Below, in pieces: positions 23,818 through 34,306 of a DNA stretch of 62,055 nucleotides; the first letter of the stretch is position 1; each line of letters begins with the position of its first letter. Below the pieces are notes generated by a model. That model saw nothing but the letters and a program-made list of their open reading frames with translations, did not search any database and was not told the origin of the DNA. A program made the translations under genes and the position numbers. Source of the DNA: Capnocytophaga sp. (GTDB lineage Bacteria; Bacteroidota; Bacteroidia; Flavobacteriales; Flavobacteriaceae). Location: the NCBI GenBank assembly GCA_030538675.1, contig JAUNTM010000005.1:1-62055 (forward strand), written 5' to 3'.

Positions 23818-24342
23818 ATGCGAAAACTTGCCAATGAAGAATTGGAACGCTTGAATATTGACCAATTCAAAGCCACCGACAAAACGCCTCTTATCGTGAT
23901 ACTTGACAACGTTCGCAGTCTGAACAATGTAGGCTCGGTATTTCGCACTTGCGATGCTTTTTTGGTAAAACAGTTGTATCTGTGCGGCATCACAGCGACA
24001 CCGCCCAATAAAGAAATCCACAAAACAGCTCTTGGTGCGACCGAAAGTGTTGATTGGATACACACCGAACACACACTCGATGTGGTCAAACAACTGCAGA
24101 GCGAAGGCATAAAAGTATGGGCTGTAGAGCAAGCGGAACAATCCGTAATGCTCGACCGGTTGCAAATAACGGGAGGCACACACGCCGTCATATTCGGCAA
24201 TGAAGTCAAAGGCGTGTCGCAAGAAGTCGTCTCTGCCTGCGATGGCGTTATCGAAATTCCGCAATACGGCACCAAACATTCGCTCAACGTGTCGGTCAGC
24301 GCAGGTATTGTGGTGTGGGATATGTGGAAAAAACTGCGATAA
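23818..24342 (+). CDS. TrmH-family (SPOUT) RNA methyltransferase
   Basis: A 174-residue SPOUT methyltransferase consisting of the SpoU domain alone. Motif 1 is LDNVRSLNNVGSVFRTCDAF, motif 2 is AVIFGNEVKGVSQEVV, and motif 3 is IPQYGTKHSLNVSVSAGIVV, which together form the trefoil knot that binds S-adenosylmethionine. By family it 2'-O-methylates tRNA or rRNA; the target nucleotide is not evident. It lacks the N-terminal substrate-binding domain of RlmB. The start was chosen from the promoter position and homology. Confidence 0.92.
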   Translation: MRKLANEELERLNIDQFKATDKTPLIVILDNVRSLNNVGSVFRTCDAFLVKQLYLCGITATPPNKEIHKTALGATESVDWIHTEHTLDVVKQLQSEGIKVWAVEQAEQSVMLDRLQITGGTHAVIFGNEVKGVSQEVVSACDGVIEIPQYGTKHSLNVSVSAGIVVWDMWKKLR

Positions 24343-24388
24343 AGCCACAACCAAAGTGTTTTTTTTGGCATTTTATCCACGTCCTCAT

Positions 24389-24418
24389 TTGTTTTTTACG
24401 TAGCAATAACTACCTTTG
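24389..24418 (+). promoter_or_regulatory. Promoter of the thioredoxin-like lipoprotein operon
   Basis: TTG (24389-24391) and TACCTTTG (24411-24418) are spaced by 19 bases, about 53 bases before the ATG. Confidence 0.75.
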
Positions 24419-24471
24419 AAAAAAAATAGAACCTTTACTTATATCATCATTTAAAAAACAACCCATTTATC

Positions 24472-25050
24472 ATGAAAAAAATACTCATCCTATCGTGCGT
24501 ACTTTTGTCGTTCAACGCTTGCAAACAAGCCACACAAAATAAAAATACCGAAGAAGCCGTTACTCAAGAAATGGCAGCCGAACCTACGGCTTTTTCCAAA
24601 GAAGCGTTAGCCCAAAAAGTATATGATGTAGACGGCAACGAATCGACCGTAGAAGCCGTCATTGCTCAGCACAAAGGCAATAAAGTAGTGCTTGACATTT
24701 GGGCTTCGTGGTGTCGTGACTGTATCGCTGCCATGCCCGAAACCGCCAAATTGCAAGCCGCAAACCCTGAACTAAAATTTGTTTTCCTTTCGGTAGATGT
24801 TAAGGAAGAAAATTGGAAAAACGGCATCGAACAATACATCAATGCCAACAACGTAAAAGGCGACCAATACTTCTTCAACACAGGGTGGAAACGCCCGAAA
24901 AAGGACGAAGGCGTAGAAAATGATTTTATCAAATTCGCAAAACTTGACTGGATTCCCCGATATATGGTTTTGGACGAAAGCGGCAACATCATCTGCTACT
25001 ATGCCAAATCCACAAAAGATGACAATTTTGTCAAAGCTCTTGAAAAATAA
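24472..25050 (+). CDS. Thioredoxin-like (TlpA/ResA type) lipoprotein
   Basis: A 192-residue protein with a lipoprotein signal (ILSCVLLSFNAC), an acidic linker and a thioredoxin domain. The redox motif is WASWCRDC, and the cis-Pro loop reads WIPRYMVLD. A CxxC with Arg-Asp between the Cys is typical of extracytoplasmic Bacteroidota thioredoxin-like proteins, which probably reduce or exchange disulfides in periplasmic or surface proteins. It is followed by an aminotransferase gene after 21 bases and then murB, a probable three-gene operon with no obvious shared function. Confidence 0.92.
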   Translation: MKKILILSCVLLSFNACKQATQNKNTEEAVTQEMAAEPTAFSKEALAQKVYDVDGNESTVEAVIAQHKGNKVVLDIWASWCRDCIAAMPETAKLQAANPELKFVFLSVDVKEENWKNGIEQYINANNVKGDQYFFNTGWKRPKKDEGVENDFIKFAKLDWIPRYMVLDESGNIICYYAKSTKDDNFVKALEK

Positions 25051-25071
25051 TCCATTCGTACCGATATTTTT

Positions 25072-26274
25072 ATGCCTACTATTTCACAAAAGGCAACCCT
25101 ATTGCCGCAGTCGCCTATACGAAAACTGACACCTTATGCCGAAAAAGCCTCAAAAGAAGGCAAGAAAATCTATCATTTGAATATCGGTCAGCCTGACATC
25201 AAAACGCCTATACCCGCCATCGAAGCCGTAAAAAACTATACTGTGGACGTGTTGGAATACACCAAAAGCGAAGGCATCGACAGCTTACGGCAGAAGATTG
25301 TAGCGTATTATGACAAATACGGCATCAGAACCTCTATGGACGACATCATCGTAACTTCAGGCGGATCGGAAGCGTTGAAATATGTCGTGGCGACCGTTAC
25401 CAATGCTGGCGACGAAATCATCATCCCTGAGCCGTATTACGCCAATTACATCAGTTTTTCAACCGCATTTGATGCCGTGGGCATTCCCGTAACCTCCACA
25501 TTTGAAAGCAATTTTGCCCTACCCCCCATCAGCGAATTTGAAAAAAAAATAACCCCGCGTACCAAAGCCTTTTTGATATGCAACCCCGGCAATCCTACAG
25601 GGTATTTGTATTCCGAAAAAGAAATCCGCCAGCTGGCAGAAATCGCCGTCAAGCATGACCTTTTTTTGATTTTTGACGAAGTATATCGGGAATTTGTATA
25701 CGACGGCAGCAAGCATTTTTCTATTATGAGCGTAGAAGGCATTGAGCAGCATGCCATTATGATTGACTCTGTATCCAAACGATTCAGCATGTGTGGAGCC
25801 CGCATCGGGTGGGTTGTGTCCAAGAACAAAGAAGTGATGAAAGCCATCTTGAAATTTGCCCAAGCACGACTTTCGCCGCCTACTTACTCCCAAATAGCCG
25901 CCCGAGCTGCCTTTGATGTTTCCGACAGCTATTTTGGCGACATGCTCAAAGAATATACGCACCGCAGAGATGTCCTTATCGAAGCACTCAAACAAATACA
26001 AGGCGTGCGGGTATCTATTCCCAAAGGTGCTTTTTACTGCATTGCAGAACTTCCCGTTGGTGATGCCGAAGATTTTTGTATATGGATGCTTGATTCGTTT
26101 GCTGTGGATAACGAAACCGTGATGCTCGCCCCTGCCAACGGATTTTATGCTACCAAAGGCCTTGGCAAACGCCAAGTACGGATTGCATACGTGCTGGAAG
26201 CCGACAAAATCCGTAAAGCAGTCGGCATCCTCGCTCGAGGACTGCATGCGTATGCCAACAAACCGTCAAACTAA
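25072..26274 (+). CDS. Class I aminotransferase (aspartate-type)
   Basis: A 400-residue fold-type I PLP enzyme. The substrate loop is LNIGQPDIKTPIPA, then VTSGGSEALKY, EPYYANY, CNPGNPTGYLYS, FDEVYREFVYDG, and the Schiff-base Lys in SVSKRFSMCGARIGWV. The closest assigned types are aspartate or aromatic aminotransferases of the AspC-like I-gamma group; the exact substrate cannot be read. It is not a copy of the aminotransferase at 9505. It sits between the thioredoxin-like lipoprotein gene and murB, with six bases before murB. Confidence 0.92.
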   Translation: MPTISQKATLLPQSPIRKLTPYAEKASKEGKKIYHLNIGQPDIKTPIPAIEAVKNYTVDVLEYTKSEGIDSLRQKIVAYYDKYGIRTSMDDIIVTSGGSEALKYVVATVTNAGDEIIIPEPYYANYISFSTAFDAVGIPVTSTFESNFALPPISEFEKKITPRTKAFLICNPGNPTGYLYSEKEIRQLAEIAVKHDLFLIFDEVYREFVYDGSKHFSIMSVEGIEQHAIMIDSVSKRFSMCGARIGWVVSKNKEVMKAILKFAQARLSPPTYSQIAARAAFDVSDSYFGDMLKEYTHRRDVLIEALKQIQGVRVSIPKGAFYCIAELPVGDAEDFCIWMLDSFAVDNETVMLAPANGFYATKGLGKRQVRIAYVLEADKIRKAVGILARGLHAYANKPSN

Positions 26275-26280
26275 ACTGCC

Positions 26281-27288
26281 ATGGAAGTTTTTCAAAATAT
26301 CTCATTGCAAGATTACAACAGTTTCGGCATCAATGTAGAAGCAACGCTTCTTATCAAAGTATATACCGATACCGAACTCAACGAAGCCTTGCGCCAATAT
26401 CCCAATGCACTCATCCTCGGCGGAGGCAGTAATATGTTGTTTACGCAGCATGTCAGCACACCGTTATTGCAAATTTGTTTTAAAGGCATCAAAGTAGTGT
26501 CCGAAGAAGAAAATACGGTATTGGTCGAAGCCAAAGCGGGCGAAAATTGGCATGAATTTGTCATGTTCTGTCTCCAATCGGGCTATGGCGGCATTGAGAA
26601 TTTGGCATTAATTCCCGGTCGGGTCGGCACGACACCTATACAAAACATAGGAGCGTACGGCGTGGAAATCAAAGACGTTTTGGATTATTGTGAAGCGGTC
26701 AATGTATATTCGCTCGAACGGCGGATATTTTCCAATGACGAATGCCGTTTTGGGTATCGTGATTCTATATTCAAAAATGACGAGCGGGGCAATTATGTCA
26801 TCACTTCCGTAACCTTCAAACTTACGAAAAACAAGCACGCGATAAATGACCAATACGGCACTATCAAACAAATACTTGTCCGACGGCAGATAACCAACCC
26901 CACACCTTTGGATGTCGCCAATGCTGTAATTCATATTCGGCAAAGCAAACTCCCCGACCCCAAAGTACTTGGCAACGGCGGTAGTTTTTTTAAAAATCCC
27001 ATTGTAGAACGTAGTTTTTCGGATGCTTTGCGAGAGCAATTCCCCGAACTCCCTTCCTATCCGTATTCCGAAGAAAATGTCAAAATTCCCGCAGCGTGGC
27101 TCATCGAAGCCAGCGGACTCAAAGGACACCGCATAGGCGATGCGGGCGTGCACGACAAACAGGCGCTCGTGCTGGTCAATCACGGGAATGCGTCAGGGAG
27201 CGACATCTGGGCGTTGGCACAATACGTGCAAATGACCGTTTTTAAAACATTTGGCATTCGCCTTGAACCCGAAGTAAATGTATTTTAA
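26281..27288 (+). CDS. murB: UDP-N-acetylenolpyruvoylglucosamine reductase
   Basis: A 335-residue type I MurB that reduces the enolpyruvyl group to make UDP-MurNAc for peptidoglycan, using FAD and NADPH in the cytoplasm. Seen are the FAD-binding LGGGSNMLFT, GIENLALIPGRVGTTPIQNIGAYG, the FGYRDSIFK segment with the catalytic-region Tyr and Arg, the GNGGSFFKNP loop with the proton-donor Ser, and the C-terminal AAWLIEASGLKGHRIGDAGVH. The length fits the E. coli-like class. Confidence 0.97.
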   Translation: MEVFQNISLQDYNSFGINVEATLLIKVYTDTELNEALRQYPNALILGGGSNMLFTQHVSTPLLQICFKGIKVVSEEENTVLVEAKAGENWHEFVMFCLQSGYGGIENLALIPGRVGTTPIQNIGAYGVEIKDVLDYCEAVNVYSLERRIFSNDECRFGYRDSIFKNDERGNYVITSVTFKLTKNKHAINDQYGTIKQILVRRQITNPTPLDVANAVIHIRQSKLPDPKVLGNGGSFFKNPIVERSFSDALREQFPELPSYPYSEENVKIPAAWLIEASGLKGHRIGDAGVHDKQALVLVNHGNASGSDIWALAQYVQMTVFKTFGIRLEPEVNVF

Positions 27289-27359
27289 CATGCTTCTGAT
27301 GCAATCAGTAACGCACGAGCCGAACGTACCTAAAATAAAACATCTTGAAATTTCAAAAT

Positions 27360-27376
27360 AACGTGAGTTCGATGTA
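27360..27376 (+). repeat. Solo copy of the MITE terminal repeat
   Basis: AACGTGAGTTCGATGTA is the same as the terminal inverted repeat of the element at 57447-57645 but has no partner nearby. It sits in the 220-base gap between murB and the metalloprotease, which otherwise holds the promoter at 27441-27471. Confidence 0.6.
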
Positions 27377-27440
27377 AAAAACAAAGGTTTATATTTTTTG
27401 ATGCACTTTGTAGGTTTCGCCTAAAACCATAATTTATCTA

Positions 27441-27471
27441 TTGATTACCCAATAATATTTCACTATCTTTG
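27441..27471 (+). promoter_or_regulatory. Promoter of the metalloprotease gene
   Basis: TTG (27441-27443) and TATCTTTG (27464-27471) are spaced by 20 bases, 37 bases before the ATG. Confidence 0.82.
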
Positions 27472-27508
27472 GCGGAATATTTTTTTAATTATCCAAAAAA
27501 CCGAACGA

Positions 27509-29989
27509 ATGAATCTAACGAAAATGATTTTCTTTTCTGTAGTAATGTTGATAAGCTCGGCAACTACGGCGGAAGCTCAAATTTTCAAGAGCAAAAAGAA
27601 AAAAACCGAAACCGTAACTGACAGCACGAAAACCAAACCGAAGCCCTCGCCTTACGAGAGCCTCATCACCAAAAAAGCCGAAACCAAAAAAGGACTTTTT
27701 ACCGTCCACAAGGTCGGCGATAAGTATTATTACGAAATCCCCGACTCGCTTTTCAATAAAGAAATGCTCATCGTTACCCGAATTTCCAAAACCGCTACGG
27801 GCATCGGCTGGGGTGGCGAGGAAGCCAACAGCCAAGTGGTGCGTTGGGAAAAAAACGACAAAAAAGTACTGCTCCGGATGGTGTCGCACCGCATCGTAGC
27901 CAATGACAGCCTCCCGATATACGAAGCCGTTGTTAACTCCAACGTGGAGCCGATTTTGGCAAGTTTTGATGTGAAAGCCCGCAGCAAAGACTCGCTCGCC
28001 ACCGTCATCGAAGTCAATGCGATGTACTCGCAAGATACCAAACCGTTCGGGCTGCCCGACCATTACCGCCGTGCTTACAAAGTTGCCAATCTTGATGCGG
28101 GGCGTTCGTATATTTCTGAAATGAAATCGTTCCCGACCAATGTGGAAGTGCGTTCGGTGAAAACCTACAACGCTGCCGAACCGCCTGCCAATCGCTCCGC
28201 CGGGGTTGTTACTGTCGAAATCAACAATTCGATGATTCTTCTTCCCGAAAACCCGATGAAGCGTCGTTATTTTGACGAACGCGTCGGCTGGTTCACCACA
28301 CGGCAAACCGACTACGGACTTCCTGTACAACGCTCAAAAACAGTAGAATATCTTGACCGTTGGCGGCTTGAAGTGAAAGATGAAGACGTAGAAAAATTCA
28401 ACCGAGGCGAGCTTGTCGAACCCAAAAAACCGATTGTTTATTATATTGACAGAGCTACGCCGAAAGAGTGGGCTCCGTACATCAAACAAGGCGTGGAGGA
28501 TTGGCAGAAAGCCTTTGAAGCGGCCGGATTTAAAAACGCCATCATCGCCAAAGACCCGCCAAGCAAAGAAGAAGACCCTGACTGGGACCCCGACGATATG
28601 CGGTATTCGGTGGTGCGTTACTTGGCATCGCCGATACCGAACGCCAACGGTCCGCACATCAGCGACCCCCGCACGGGCGAAATCCTCAACGCCAACATCA
28701 ACTGGTATCATAACGTGATGACGCTGCTGCGGACGTGGTTTTTCGTGCAGACGGCAGCCATCAATCCTGATGCCCGCCGCCCCGAAATGAAATCGGAAAT
28801 TATGGGACGGTTGATACGTTTTGTGTCATCGCATGAGGTCGGACATACGCTCGGATTGCCGCACAATATGGGAAGCAGCCCCGCGTATCCTGTGGATTCG
28901 CTGCGGTCGGCTTCGTTTACGCAAAAATACGGCACGGCACCGTCCATTATGGATTACGCCCGGTTTAACTACATCGCCCAGCCCGGCGACAAAGGTGTGG
29001 CACTGATGCCTGAAATCGGGACGTATGACGAATATTCCATTTCGTGGGGCTACCGTCCGATTTTAGGGAAATCTGCCGAAGAAGAGAAAGAAATCCTCAG
29101 AGAATGGATTCTCAAACACGCCGGCGACCCACTCTATCGATTTGGACATCAGCAAGTTGGAAATATAGTTGACCCAAGTTCGCAAACCGAAGACCTCGGC
29201 GATGATGCGATGAAAGCAAGCACTTACGGAATTGCCAACCTCAAACGCATCGTTCCTAATCTTGTGGAATGGACGACCACCGAAGGTGAAGATTATGCCG
29301 ATCTCAAAGAGATTTATTCGCATTTGCTGGGGCAGTTTCATCGGTATATGGGACACGTATCGGCAAACGTAGGCGGTGTGTATGAATTTTACAAACGTGC
29401 CGGACAGCCGGGCGAAGTTTATGTGCATACGCCGAAAGACAAACAAAAACGTGCCGTGCAATTCCTTAATAAAGAGCTTTTTACGACACCAACATGGCTC
29501 ATCGATCCTGCCATCACTAATAAAATTGAATACGCAGGAACGCTCGAGCGGATGAAAAACTTACAAGCCTACGGACTGAATATGTTGCTTGAAGTGCCTC
29601 GTTTGCACAGAGTTATCGAAAATGAAGCGCTCAACGGAAACAACGCTTATAAAATCACGGAATTGTTTTCGGACATCCGTAACGGCGTCTGGAAAGAACT
29701 TTCGTCAGGAAGCCCGATTGATGCGTACCGACGAAACCTGCAACGTCATCATATTGAGCTGCTTGGCAATCTTCTGAAAGAAACAAAAAACGCCCCCGAA
29801 CTCACCGGAAGTGCGTATTACAAAAGCACAAGAGCCAATCCGCATACGTCGGACATTAAAGCCGCCGCCCGTGCCGAACTGACCACGCTCCGCACAATGG
29901 CACGCAACGCTTCTTCTTCCGATGCGATGACTCGCAATCATTTAAAAGATATTGTCGCTCGGATTGACGCTCTTTTCGATACGAAATAA
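27509..29989 (+). CDS. Zinc-dependent metalloprotease (DUF5117/DUF5118 family, metzincin-like)
   Basis: An 826-residue exported protein. A signal peptide (FFSVVMLISSATTAEAQ) and a Lys-rich stretch are followed by the DUF5118 and DUF5117 regions typical of a Bacteroidota family, then the catalytic domain with HEVGHTLGLPHN (zinc ligands His442, His446, His452). A Met-turn candidate is SIMDYARFNY, about 35 residues later. The C-terminal 300 residues are helical. It should be a periplasmic or secreted peptidase; its substrate is unknown. Family proteins are of this size. It is monocistronic. Confidence 0.93.
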   Translation: MNLTKMIFFSVVMLISSATTAEAQIFKSKKKKTETVTDSTKTKPKPSPYESLITKKAETKKGLFTVHKVGDKYYYEIPDSLFNKEMLIVTRISKTATGIGWGGEEANSQVVRWEKNDKKVLLRMVSHRIVANDSLPIYEAVVNSNVEPILASFDVKARSKDSLATVIEVNAMYSQDTKPFGLPDHYRRAYKVANLDAGRSYISEMKSFPTNVEVRSVKTYNAAEPPANRSAGVVTVEINNSMILLPENPMKRRYFDERVGWFTTRQTDYGLPVQRSKTVEYLDRWRLEVKDEDVEKFNRGELVEPKKPIVYYIDRATPKEWAPYIKQGVEDWQKAFEAAGFKNAIIAKDPPSKEEDPDWDPDDMRYSVVRYLASPIPNANGPHISDPRTGEILNANINWYHNVMTLLRTWFFVQTAAINPDARRPEMKSEIMGRLIRFVSSHEVGHTLGLPHNMGSSPAYPVDSLRSASFTQKYGTAPSIMDYARFNYIAQPGDKGVALMPEIGTYDEYSISWGYRPILGKSAEEEKEILREWILKHAGDPLYRFGHQQVGNIVDPSSQTEDLGDDAMKASTYGIANLKRIVPNLVEWTTTEGEDYADLKEIYSHLLGQFHRYMGHVSANVGGVYEFYKRAGQPGEVYVHTPKDKQKRAVQFLNKELFTTPTWLIDPAITNKIEYAGTLERMKNLQAYGLNMLLEVPRLHRVIENEALNGNNAYKITELFSDIRNGVWKELSSGSPIDAYRRNLQRHHIELLGNLLKETKNAPELTGSAYYKSTRANPHTSDIKAAARAELTTLRTMARNASSSDAMTRNHLKDIVARIDALFDTK

Positions 29990-30006
29990 GCTGTTTTCCA
30001 AAATAG

Positions 30007-30042
30007 AAAAATCCCCGATACAGAAACGTATCGGGGATTTTT
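30007..30042. terminator. Bidirectional terminator between metalloprotease and glnS
   Basis: AAAAATCCCCGATAC pairs with GTATCGGGGATTTTT over 15 bases with a six-base loop. It serves both convergent genes. Confidence 0.93.
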
Positions 30043-30077
30043 GTATTCCAAAAAGGAGTATGTAGTATCGAAAAAAG

Positions 30078-31754
30078 TTACCCTTCTATTTTTGCCCAAG
30101 TATCACGAAGCCCAACTGTTTTGTTGAACACCAACGTACCGTCTGCCGTATCAGGATCAACACAAAAATAACCCAAACGCTGGAACTGGAACGTATCCCC
30201 AACTCTGGCTGTTACAAGGCTCGGTTCAACATACGCACGAACTACTTTCAGCGACTCAGGATTGACATACGCAAGGAAATCGTCCGCTTGGCGGTCAGGT
30301 TCTGCCACCGTGAATAAGCGGTCGTAAATACGCACTTCCGCCGTAATAGCCTCAGCCGACGACACCCAATGCAAGGTTCCTTTTACTTTTCGCTGACTTG
30401 CTTCCGTACCGCTTCCGCTACGGCTTTCAGGGTCGTACGTACAATGAATTTCCGTGATATTGCCGCCCGCATCTTTCACCACCGACTCGCCTTTGATGAT
30501 GTACGCATTCTTCAAACGCACCTCTCCACCAAGAGTCAAACGGAAAAATTTCTTATTCGCTTCCTCTTTAAAATCGTCTTTTTCAATATACAATTCTTTC
30601 GAAAAAGGTATTTTTCGGTACGTCATCACCTCTTCTTCCGGATTATTTTCGGCATCGAGCCATTCCGTTTTCCCTTCGGGATAATTCGTAATCACGAGTT
30701 TTACGGGGTCAAGCACCGCCATCACGCGGTCAGTTTTTTTGTTAAGGTCTTCACGAATGCAGAATTCCAACAACGAAACGTCAATCAAATTATCACGCTT
30801 AGCAATCCCGATAGTTGTAGTAAAGTTGCGTATAGCTTCGGGCGTATAGCCTCGTCTGCGAAGTCCTGATATGGTAGGCATCCGAGGGTCATCCCAGCCC
30901 GACACGTGTTTTTCCTGCACCAATTGCAATAATTTCCGCTTGCTTACAACCGTATGGCTAAGGTTACGGCGGGCAAACTCACGCTGTTTTGGACGTACCT
31001 TGTCCGTGTCATAAATTTGGTCGAGAAACCAATCGTACAGCTCCCGGTGTGGCAAAAATTCCATTGTACAAAGTGAGTGTGACACCTGCTCGAGATAGTC
31101 GCTCTCACCATGTGTCCAATCGTACATCGGGTAAATACACCAATCGCTCCCCGTGCGGTGATGCGATTTGTGCATGATGCGGTACATAATAGGGTCGCGC
31201 ATGAGCATATTAGGCGAAGCCATATTTATTTTGGCACGCAGCACGTATGTTCCTTCAGCAAATTCGCCATTTTTCATGCGGGTAAACAAATCCAAATTCT
31301 CTTCCACGCTACGGTTGCGATACGGACTTTCGGTTCCGGGTTGGGTAGGCGTTCCTTTCTGCCGTGCCATTTCTTCCGATGATTGTTCGTCCACATACGC
31401 TTTGCCGTCTTTGATAAGCTGTACGGCCCAATCGTACAATTGCTCGAAATAATCGGACGCATACCGCTCTTCCTCCCAACGAAATCCAAGCCATGCCACA
31501 TCTTGTTTGATAGCGTCTACGTATTCTTGCTCTTCTTTGGAAGGGTTCGTATCGTCAAAACGTAAGTTGACAGGGGCGTCGTACCGCAATCCTAAACCAA
31601 AATTAAGATTGATGGAACTCGCATGACCTATATGCAAATACCCGTTGGGCTCAGGTGGAAACCGAAAGCGCAACGATTCTTTAGGAAATCCTTTAGCAAT
31701 ATCTTCTTCGATGATATTTTCTATAAAATTCAATGATTTGGATTCTTCTGACAT
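30078..31754 (-). CDS. glnS: Glutaminyl-tRNA synthetase
   Basis: A 558-residue class I synthetase that charges tRNA-Gln with glutamine. The HIGH motif is [24 protein letters not shown] follows; the KMSKS-equivalent is VVSKRKL. The C-terminal anticodon-binding beta-barrels start near [11 protein letters not shown]. The length matches E. coli GlnS (about 554). Having GlnRS rather than only the GatCAB route is usual in Bacteroidota. It has its own -7 element and ends at the shared terminator. Confidence 0.97.
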   Translation of the reverse strand: MSEESKSLNFIENIIEEDIAKGFPKESLRFRFPPEPNGYLHIGHASSINLNFGLGLRYDAPVNLRFDDTNPSKEEQEYVDAIKQDVAWLGFRWEEERYASDYFEQLYDWAVQLIKDGKAYVDEQSSEEMARQKGTPTQPGTESPYRNRSVEENLDLFTRMKNGEFAEGTYVLRAKINMASPNMLMRDPIMYRIMHKSHHRTGSDWCIYPMYDWTHGESDYLEQVSHSLCTMEFLPHRELYDWFLDQIYDTDKVRPKQREFARRNLSHTVVSKRKLLQLVQEKHVSGWDDPRMPTISGLRRRGYTPEAIRNFTTTIGIAKRDNLIDVSLLEFCIREDLNKKTDRVMAVLDPVKLVITNYPEGKTEWLDAENNPEEEVMTYRKIPFSKELYIEKDDFKEEANKKFFRLTLGGEVRLKNAYIIKGESVVKDAGGNITEIHCTYDPESRSGSGTEASQRKVKGTLHWVSSAEAITAEVRIYDRLFTVAEPDRQADDFLAYVNPESLKVVRAYVEPSLVTARVGDTFQFQRLGYFCVDPDTADGTLVFNKTVGLRDTWAKIEG

Positions 31755-31785
31755 GAGTTATTCGTTTATCTGATAGATTAAAGTA

Positions 31786-31793
31786 CAAAAATA
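31786..31793 (-). promoter_or_regulatory. -7 element of glnS
   Basis: TATTTTTG on the minus strand, 31 bases before the ATG. Confidence 0.6.
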
Positions 31794-31826
31794 ATAAATA
31801 TAGCTAAAAATCGCAATGCGAATTTG

Positions 31827-32057
31827 TCAAGGCACGGGATCATACCCGCTTCCGCCCCACGGATGGCAACGTGCGATACGTTTGGCAGCAAGCCAACTTC
31901 CTTTAAAAAGTCCGTGCTTACGTAAGGCTTCGACAGCATATTGCGAACAGGTCGGTGTATAACGGCATGACGGTGGCTTGAGTGGCGAAATAAATATCTG
32001 ATAAAACCGCACCAATAAGATAAGTGGAAAAATCAATATCTTACGGAGCCAGCCCAT
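31827..32057 (-). CDS. yidD: Membrane protein insertion efficiency factor YidD
   Basis: A 76-residue protein with the complete YidD pattern: an amphipathic N-terminal helix ([19 protein letters not shown]), then [19 protein letters not shown] and the closing [13 protein letters not shown]. It helps membrane protein insertion at the inner membrane. Its start overlaps the cysS stop by one base (TAATG), so translation is coupled and it is third in folE-cysS-yidD. Its usual rpmH-rnpA-yidC neighbourhood is not present here. Confidence 0.95.
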   Translation of the reverse strand: MGWLRKILIFPLILLVRFYQIFISPLKPPSCRYTPTCSQYAVEALRKHGLFKGSWLAAKRIARCHPWGGSGYDPVP

Positions 32058-33538
32058 TATTGTATCGAAAAAGTAGTGCCGTCTTTTCCGTCATTGAGCT
32101 GTATACCGAGAGCTTCGAGTTCAAGACGAATTTTGTCGGACAATGCCCAATCCTTGTTGGCTCTTGCTTCGGCACGCAGTTGGATAAGCAATTGCATCAC
32201 GCCGTCCAAAGCCGTATGGTTGGTTTGGCTTTCTTGCGTATTTTGTAATCCCAACACATCAAAAAAGAAAGTACGGACGGTTTCCAACAAAATTGCTTTA
32301 TCGGCAGCCGTGAGTGTTTCTTTTCCATCGTTGACCGAGTTGATGATTTTTGCTGCTTCAAAAAGTTGTGCGATGAGTACCGGACTGTTGAAATCATCAT
32401 TCATCGCTTCGTAACATTCTTTTTGCCAATGAATTACATCAAACGAACTGCTACTTGATACAGGCATATTGTCAGTAATTTTTATAGCCTCCAGCAATTT
32501 GAAAAATCCTTTTTCGGACGCTGCCAATGCGTCATCGCTAAAGTCCAAAATGCTTCGGTAGTGGGCTTGCAATATGAAAAAACGCACTACCGACGGCATA
32601 TACGCCTTACTTAAAATGGTATTGTTCCCCGAAAATATTTCTTCAGGAAGAATGTTATTCCCCGTTGACTTTGCCATTTTTTTACCGTTGAGTGTCAGCA
32701 TATTGGCATGCATCCAATAATGTACGGGCGATTCGCCATTGACCGCTTCAGCTTGGGCAATTTCGCATTCGTGATGCGGAAATTTCAGATCCATGCCTCC
32801 TCCGTGAATATCAAATTGTTCTCCTAAATATTTGGTACTCATAGCTGTACACTCCAAGTGCCAGCCCGGAAAACCATCACTCCAAGGCGATGACCAACGC
32901 ATAATGTGTTGCGGTTCGGCTTTTTTCCAAAGGGCAAAATCTTGCGGATTGCGTTTGTCGGACTGTCCGTCGAGCTCGCGAGTGTTGTGTATGAGGTCTT
33001 CGACTTTGCGTTTACTGAGCTTTCCGTAATGATGTATCTCGTTGAATTTCAATACATCAAAGTACACAGAACCGTTTACTTCATAGGCAAATCCTTTGTC
33101 CAAAATCTCTTGTATGATTTCGATTTGCTCGATGATATGTCCCGTAGCAGTGGGCTCTATACTTGGCGGAAGATTGTTAAACTTCGCCAATGTGTTATGG
33201 AAATCGACCGTATATCGCTGTACCACTTCCATCGGCTCAATCTGCTCGAGACGCGCTTTTTTGGCAATACGGTCTTCGCCTGCATCGGCATCGTTTTCCA
33301 AATGCCCCGCATCGGTAATGTTGCGGACATAACGCACTTTATAACCCAAGTGCCGCAAATAACGAAACACCAAATCAAACGAAATAAACGTACGGCAATT
33401 CCCCAAATGCACGTTGCTGTACACGGTCGGACCACACACGTACATACCTACATACCCCTCGTTGATAGGGACAAATTCTTCTTTTTGAGATGAAATCGAG
33501 TTGTAAATTCTCAGTCGTTGGTCGTTATAAAGAGCCAT
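32057..33538 (-). CDS. cysS: Cysteinyl-tRNA synthetase
   Basis: A 493-residue class I synthetase. The zinc-binding Cys and HIGH region is [15 protein letters not shown], the second zinc site lies around WHLECTAMS and HHECEIAQ, and the KMSKS motif is KKMAKSTGN. The C-terminal DALR anticodon domain follows. It charges tRNA-Cys in the cytoplasm. It lies 12 bases after folE and overlaps yidD. The start at 33538 (MALYNDQRL) is preferred over a start two codons further up. Confidence 0.97.
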   Translation of the reverse strand: MALYNDQRLRIYNSISSQKEEFVPINEGYVGMYVCGPTVYSNVHLGNCRTFISFDLVFRYLRHLGYKVRYVRNITDAGHLENDADAGEDRIAKKARLEQIEPMEVVQRYTVDFHNTLAKFNNLPPSIEPTATGHIIEQIEIIQEILDKGFAYEVNGSVYFDVLKFNEIHHYGKLSKRKVEDLIHNTRELDGQSDKRNPQDFALWKKAEPQHIMRWSSPWSDGFPGWHLECTAMSTKYLGEQFDIHGGGMDLKFPHHECEIAQAEAVNGESPVHYWMHANMLTLNGKKMAKSTGNNILPEEIFSGNNTILSKAYMPSVVRFFILQAHYRSILDFSDDALAASEKGFFKLLEAIKITDNMPVSSSSSFDVIHWQKECYEAMNDDFNSPVLIAQLFEAAKIINSVNDGKETLTAADKAILLETVRTFFFDVLGLQNTQESQTNHTALDGVMQLLIQLRAEARANKDWALSDKIRLELEALGIQLNDGKDGTTFSIQ

Positions 33539-33550
33539 GAACAAGATGTT

Positions 33551-34216
33551 TTATTGAAACTTCGTATCTAATTTGATATAATCCAAAAATTCTTTGCGTA
33601 CGGCAGGGTCTTTGAATTTCCCTCCGAACTCAGCCGTTACGGTGCTACTTTCTATGTCTTTGATACCGCGGGAGTTAACACACAAATGTTTGGCATCTAT
33701 CACACAAGCCACGTCATCAGTGCCGAGAGCAATTTGCATTTCTTGTACAATCTGCATCGTCAGGCGTTCTTGTACTTGCGGCCGCTTGGCGTAATACTCC
33801 ACGATACGGTTCATCTTGGAAAGCCCGACTACTTTTCCGTTGGAAATATAGCCCACATGAGCCCGCCCGATGATGGGTAGCAAATGGTGTTCGCAGGTGG
33901 AATATACAACGATATTTTTCTCGACAAGCATTTCGCCATATTTGTAGCTGTTATCAAAAGTTGATGCTTTGGGACGACGGTCGGGATGCAGTCCTGCAAA
34001 AATCTCCTTGACAAACATCTTGGCGACTCTTTTGGGCGTACCTTTAAGGCTGTCATCATTGAGGTCTAAGCCCAATGTCTGCATAATTTGCAATACATTA
34101 TACTCAATTTGAGCGATTTTTTCTTCATCGCTGCTATCAAACGCATCGGGTCGCAAAGGCGTTTGTGCCGATGTCCCGATGTGATTTTCTCCCAAAATAT
34201 CTTCTTGATTACTCAT
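33551..34216 (-). CDS. folE: GTP cyclohydrolase I
   Basis: A 221-residue enzyme that opens GTP to 7,8-dihydroneopterin triphosphate, the first step of folate synthesis. Seen are the zinc and substrate region VYSTCEHHLLPIIGRAHVGY, LSKMNRIVEYYAKRPQVQER, and the second zinc Cys in DAKHLCVNSRG. An N-terminal extension of about 30 residues is variable in this family. It is first in the folE-cysS-yidD operon. Confidence 0.96.
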   Translation of the reverse strand: MSNQEDILGENHIGTSAQTPLRPDAFDSSDEEKIAQIEYNVLQIMQTLGLDLNDDSLKGTPKRVAKMFVKEIFAGLHPDRRPKASTFDNSYKYGEMLVEKNIVVYSTCEHHLLPIIGRAHVGYISNGKVVGLSKMNRIVEYYAKRPQVQERLTMQIVQEMQIALGTDDVACVIDAKHLCVNSRGIKDIESSTVTAEFGGKFKDPAVRKEFLDYIKLDTKFQ

Positions 34217-34239
34217 TTTTTGTGAATGGTTTTAATATG

Positions 34240-34268
34240 CAAAGATACGGTTTTTTCTTATTTTTCAA
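34240..34268 (-). promoter_or_regulatory. Promoter of folE-cysS-yidD
   Basis: On the minus strand TTG (34266-34268) and TATCTTTG (34240-34247) are spaced by 18 bases. Confidence 0.75.
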
Positions 34269-34306
34269 TTATTATTTACTCGGTTTTTCGGGCGATTTGC
34301 CATTCC

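Noticed and set aside
27300..27330. CGAACGTACC as a partner terminal repeat for 27360
   Set aside because: The match to TCGAACTCACGTT is too weak and the orientation would be wrong for an element.
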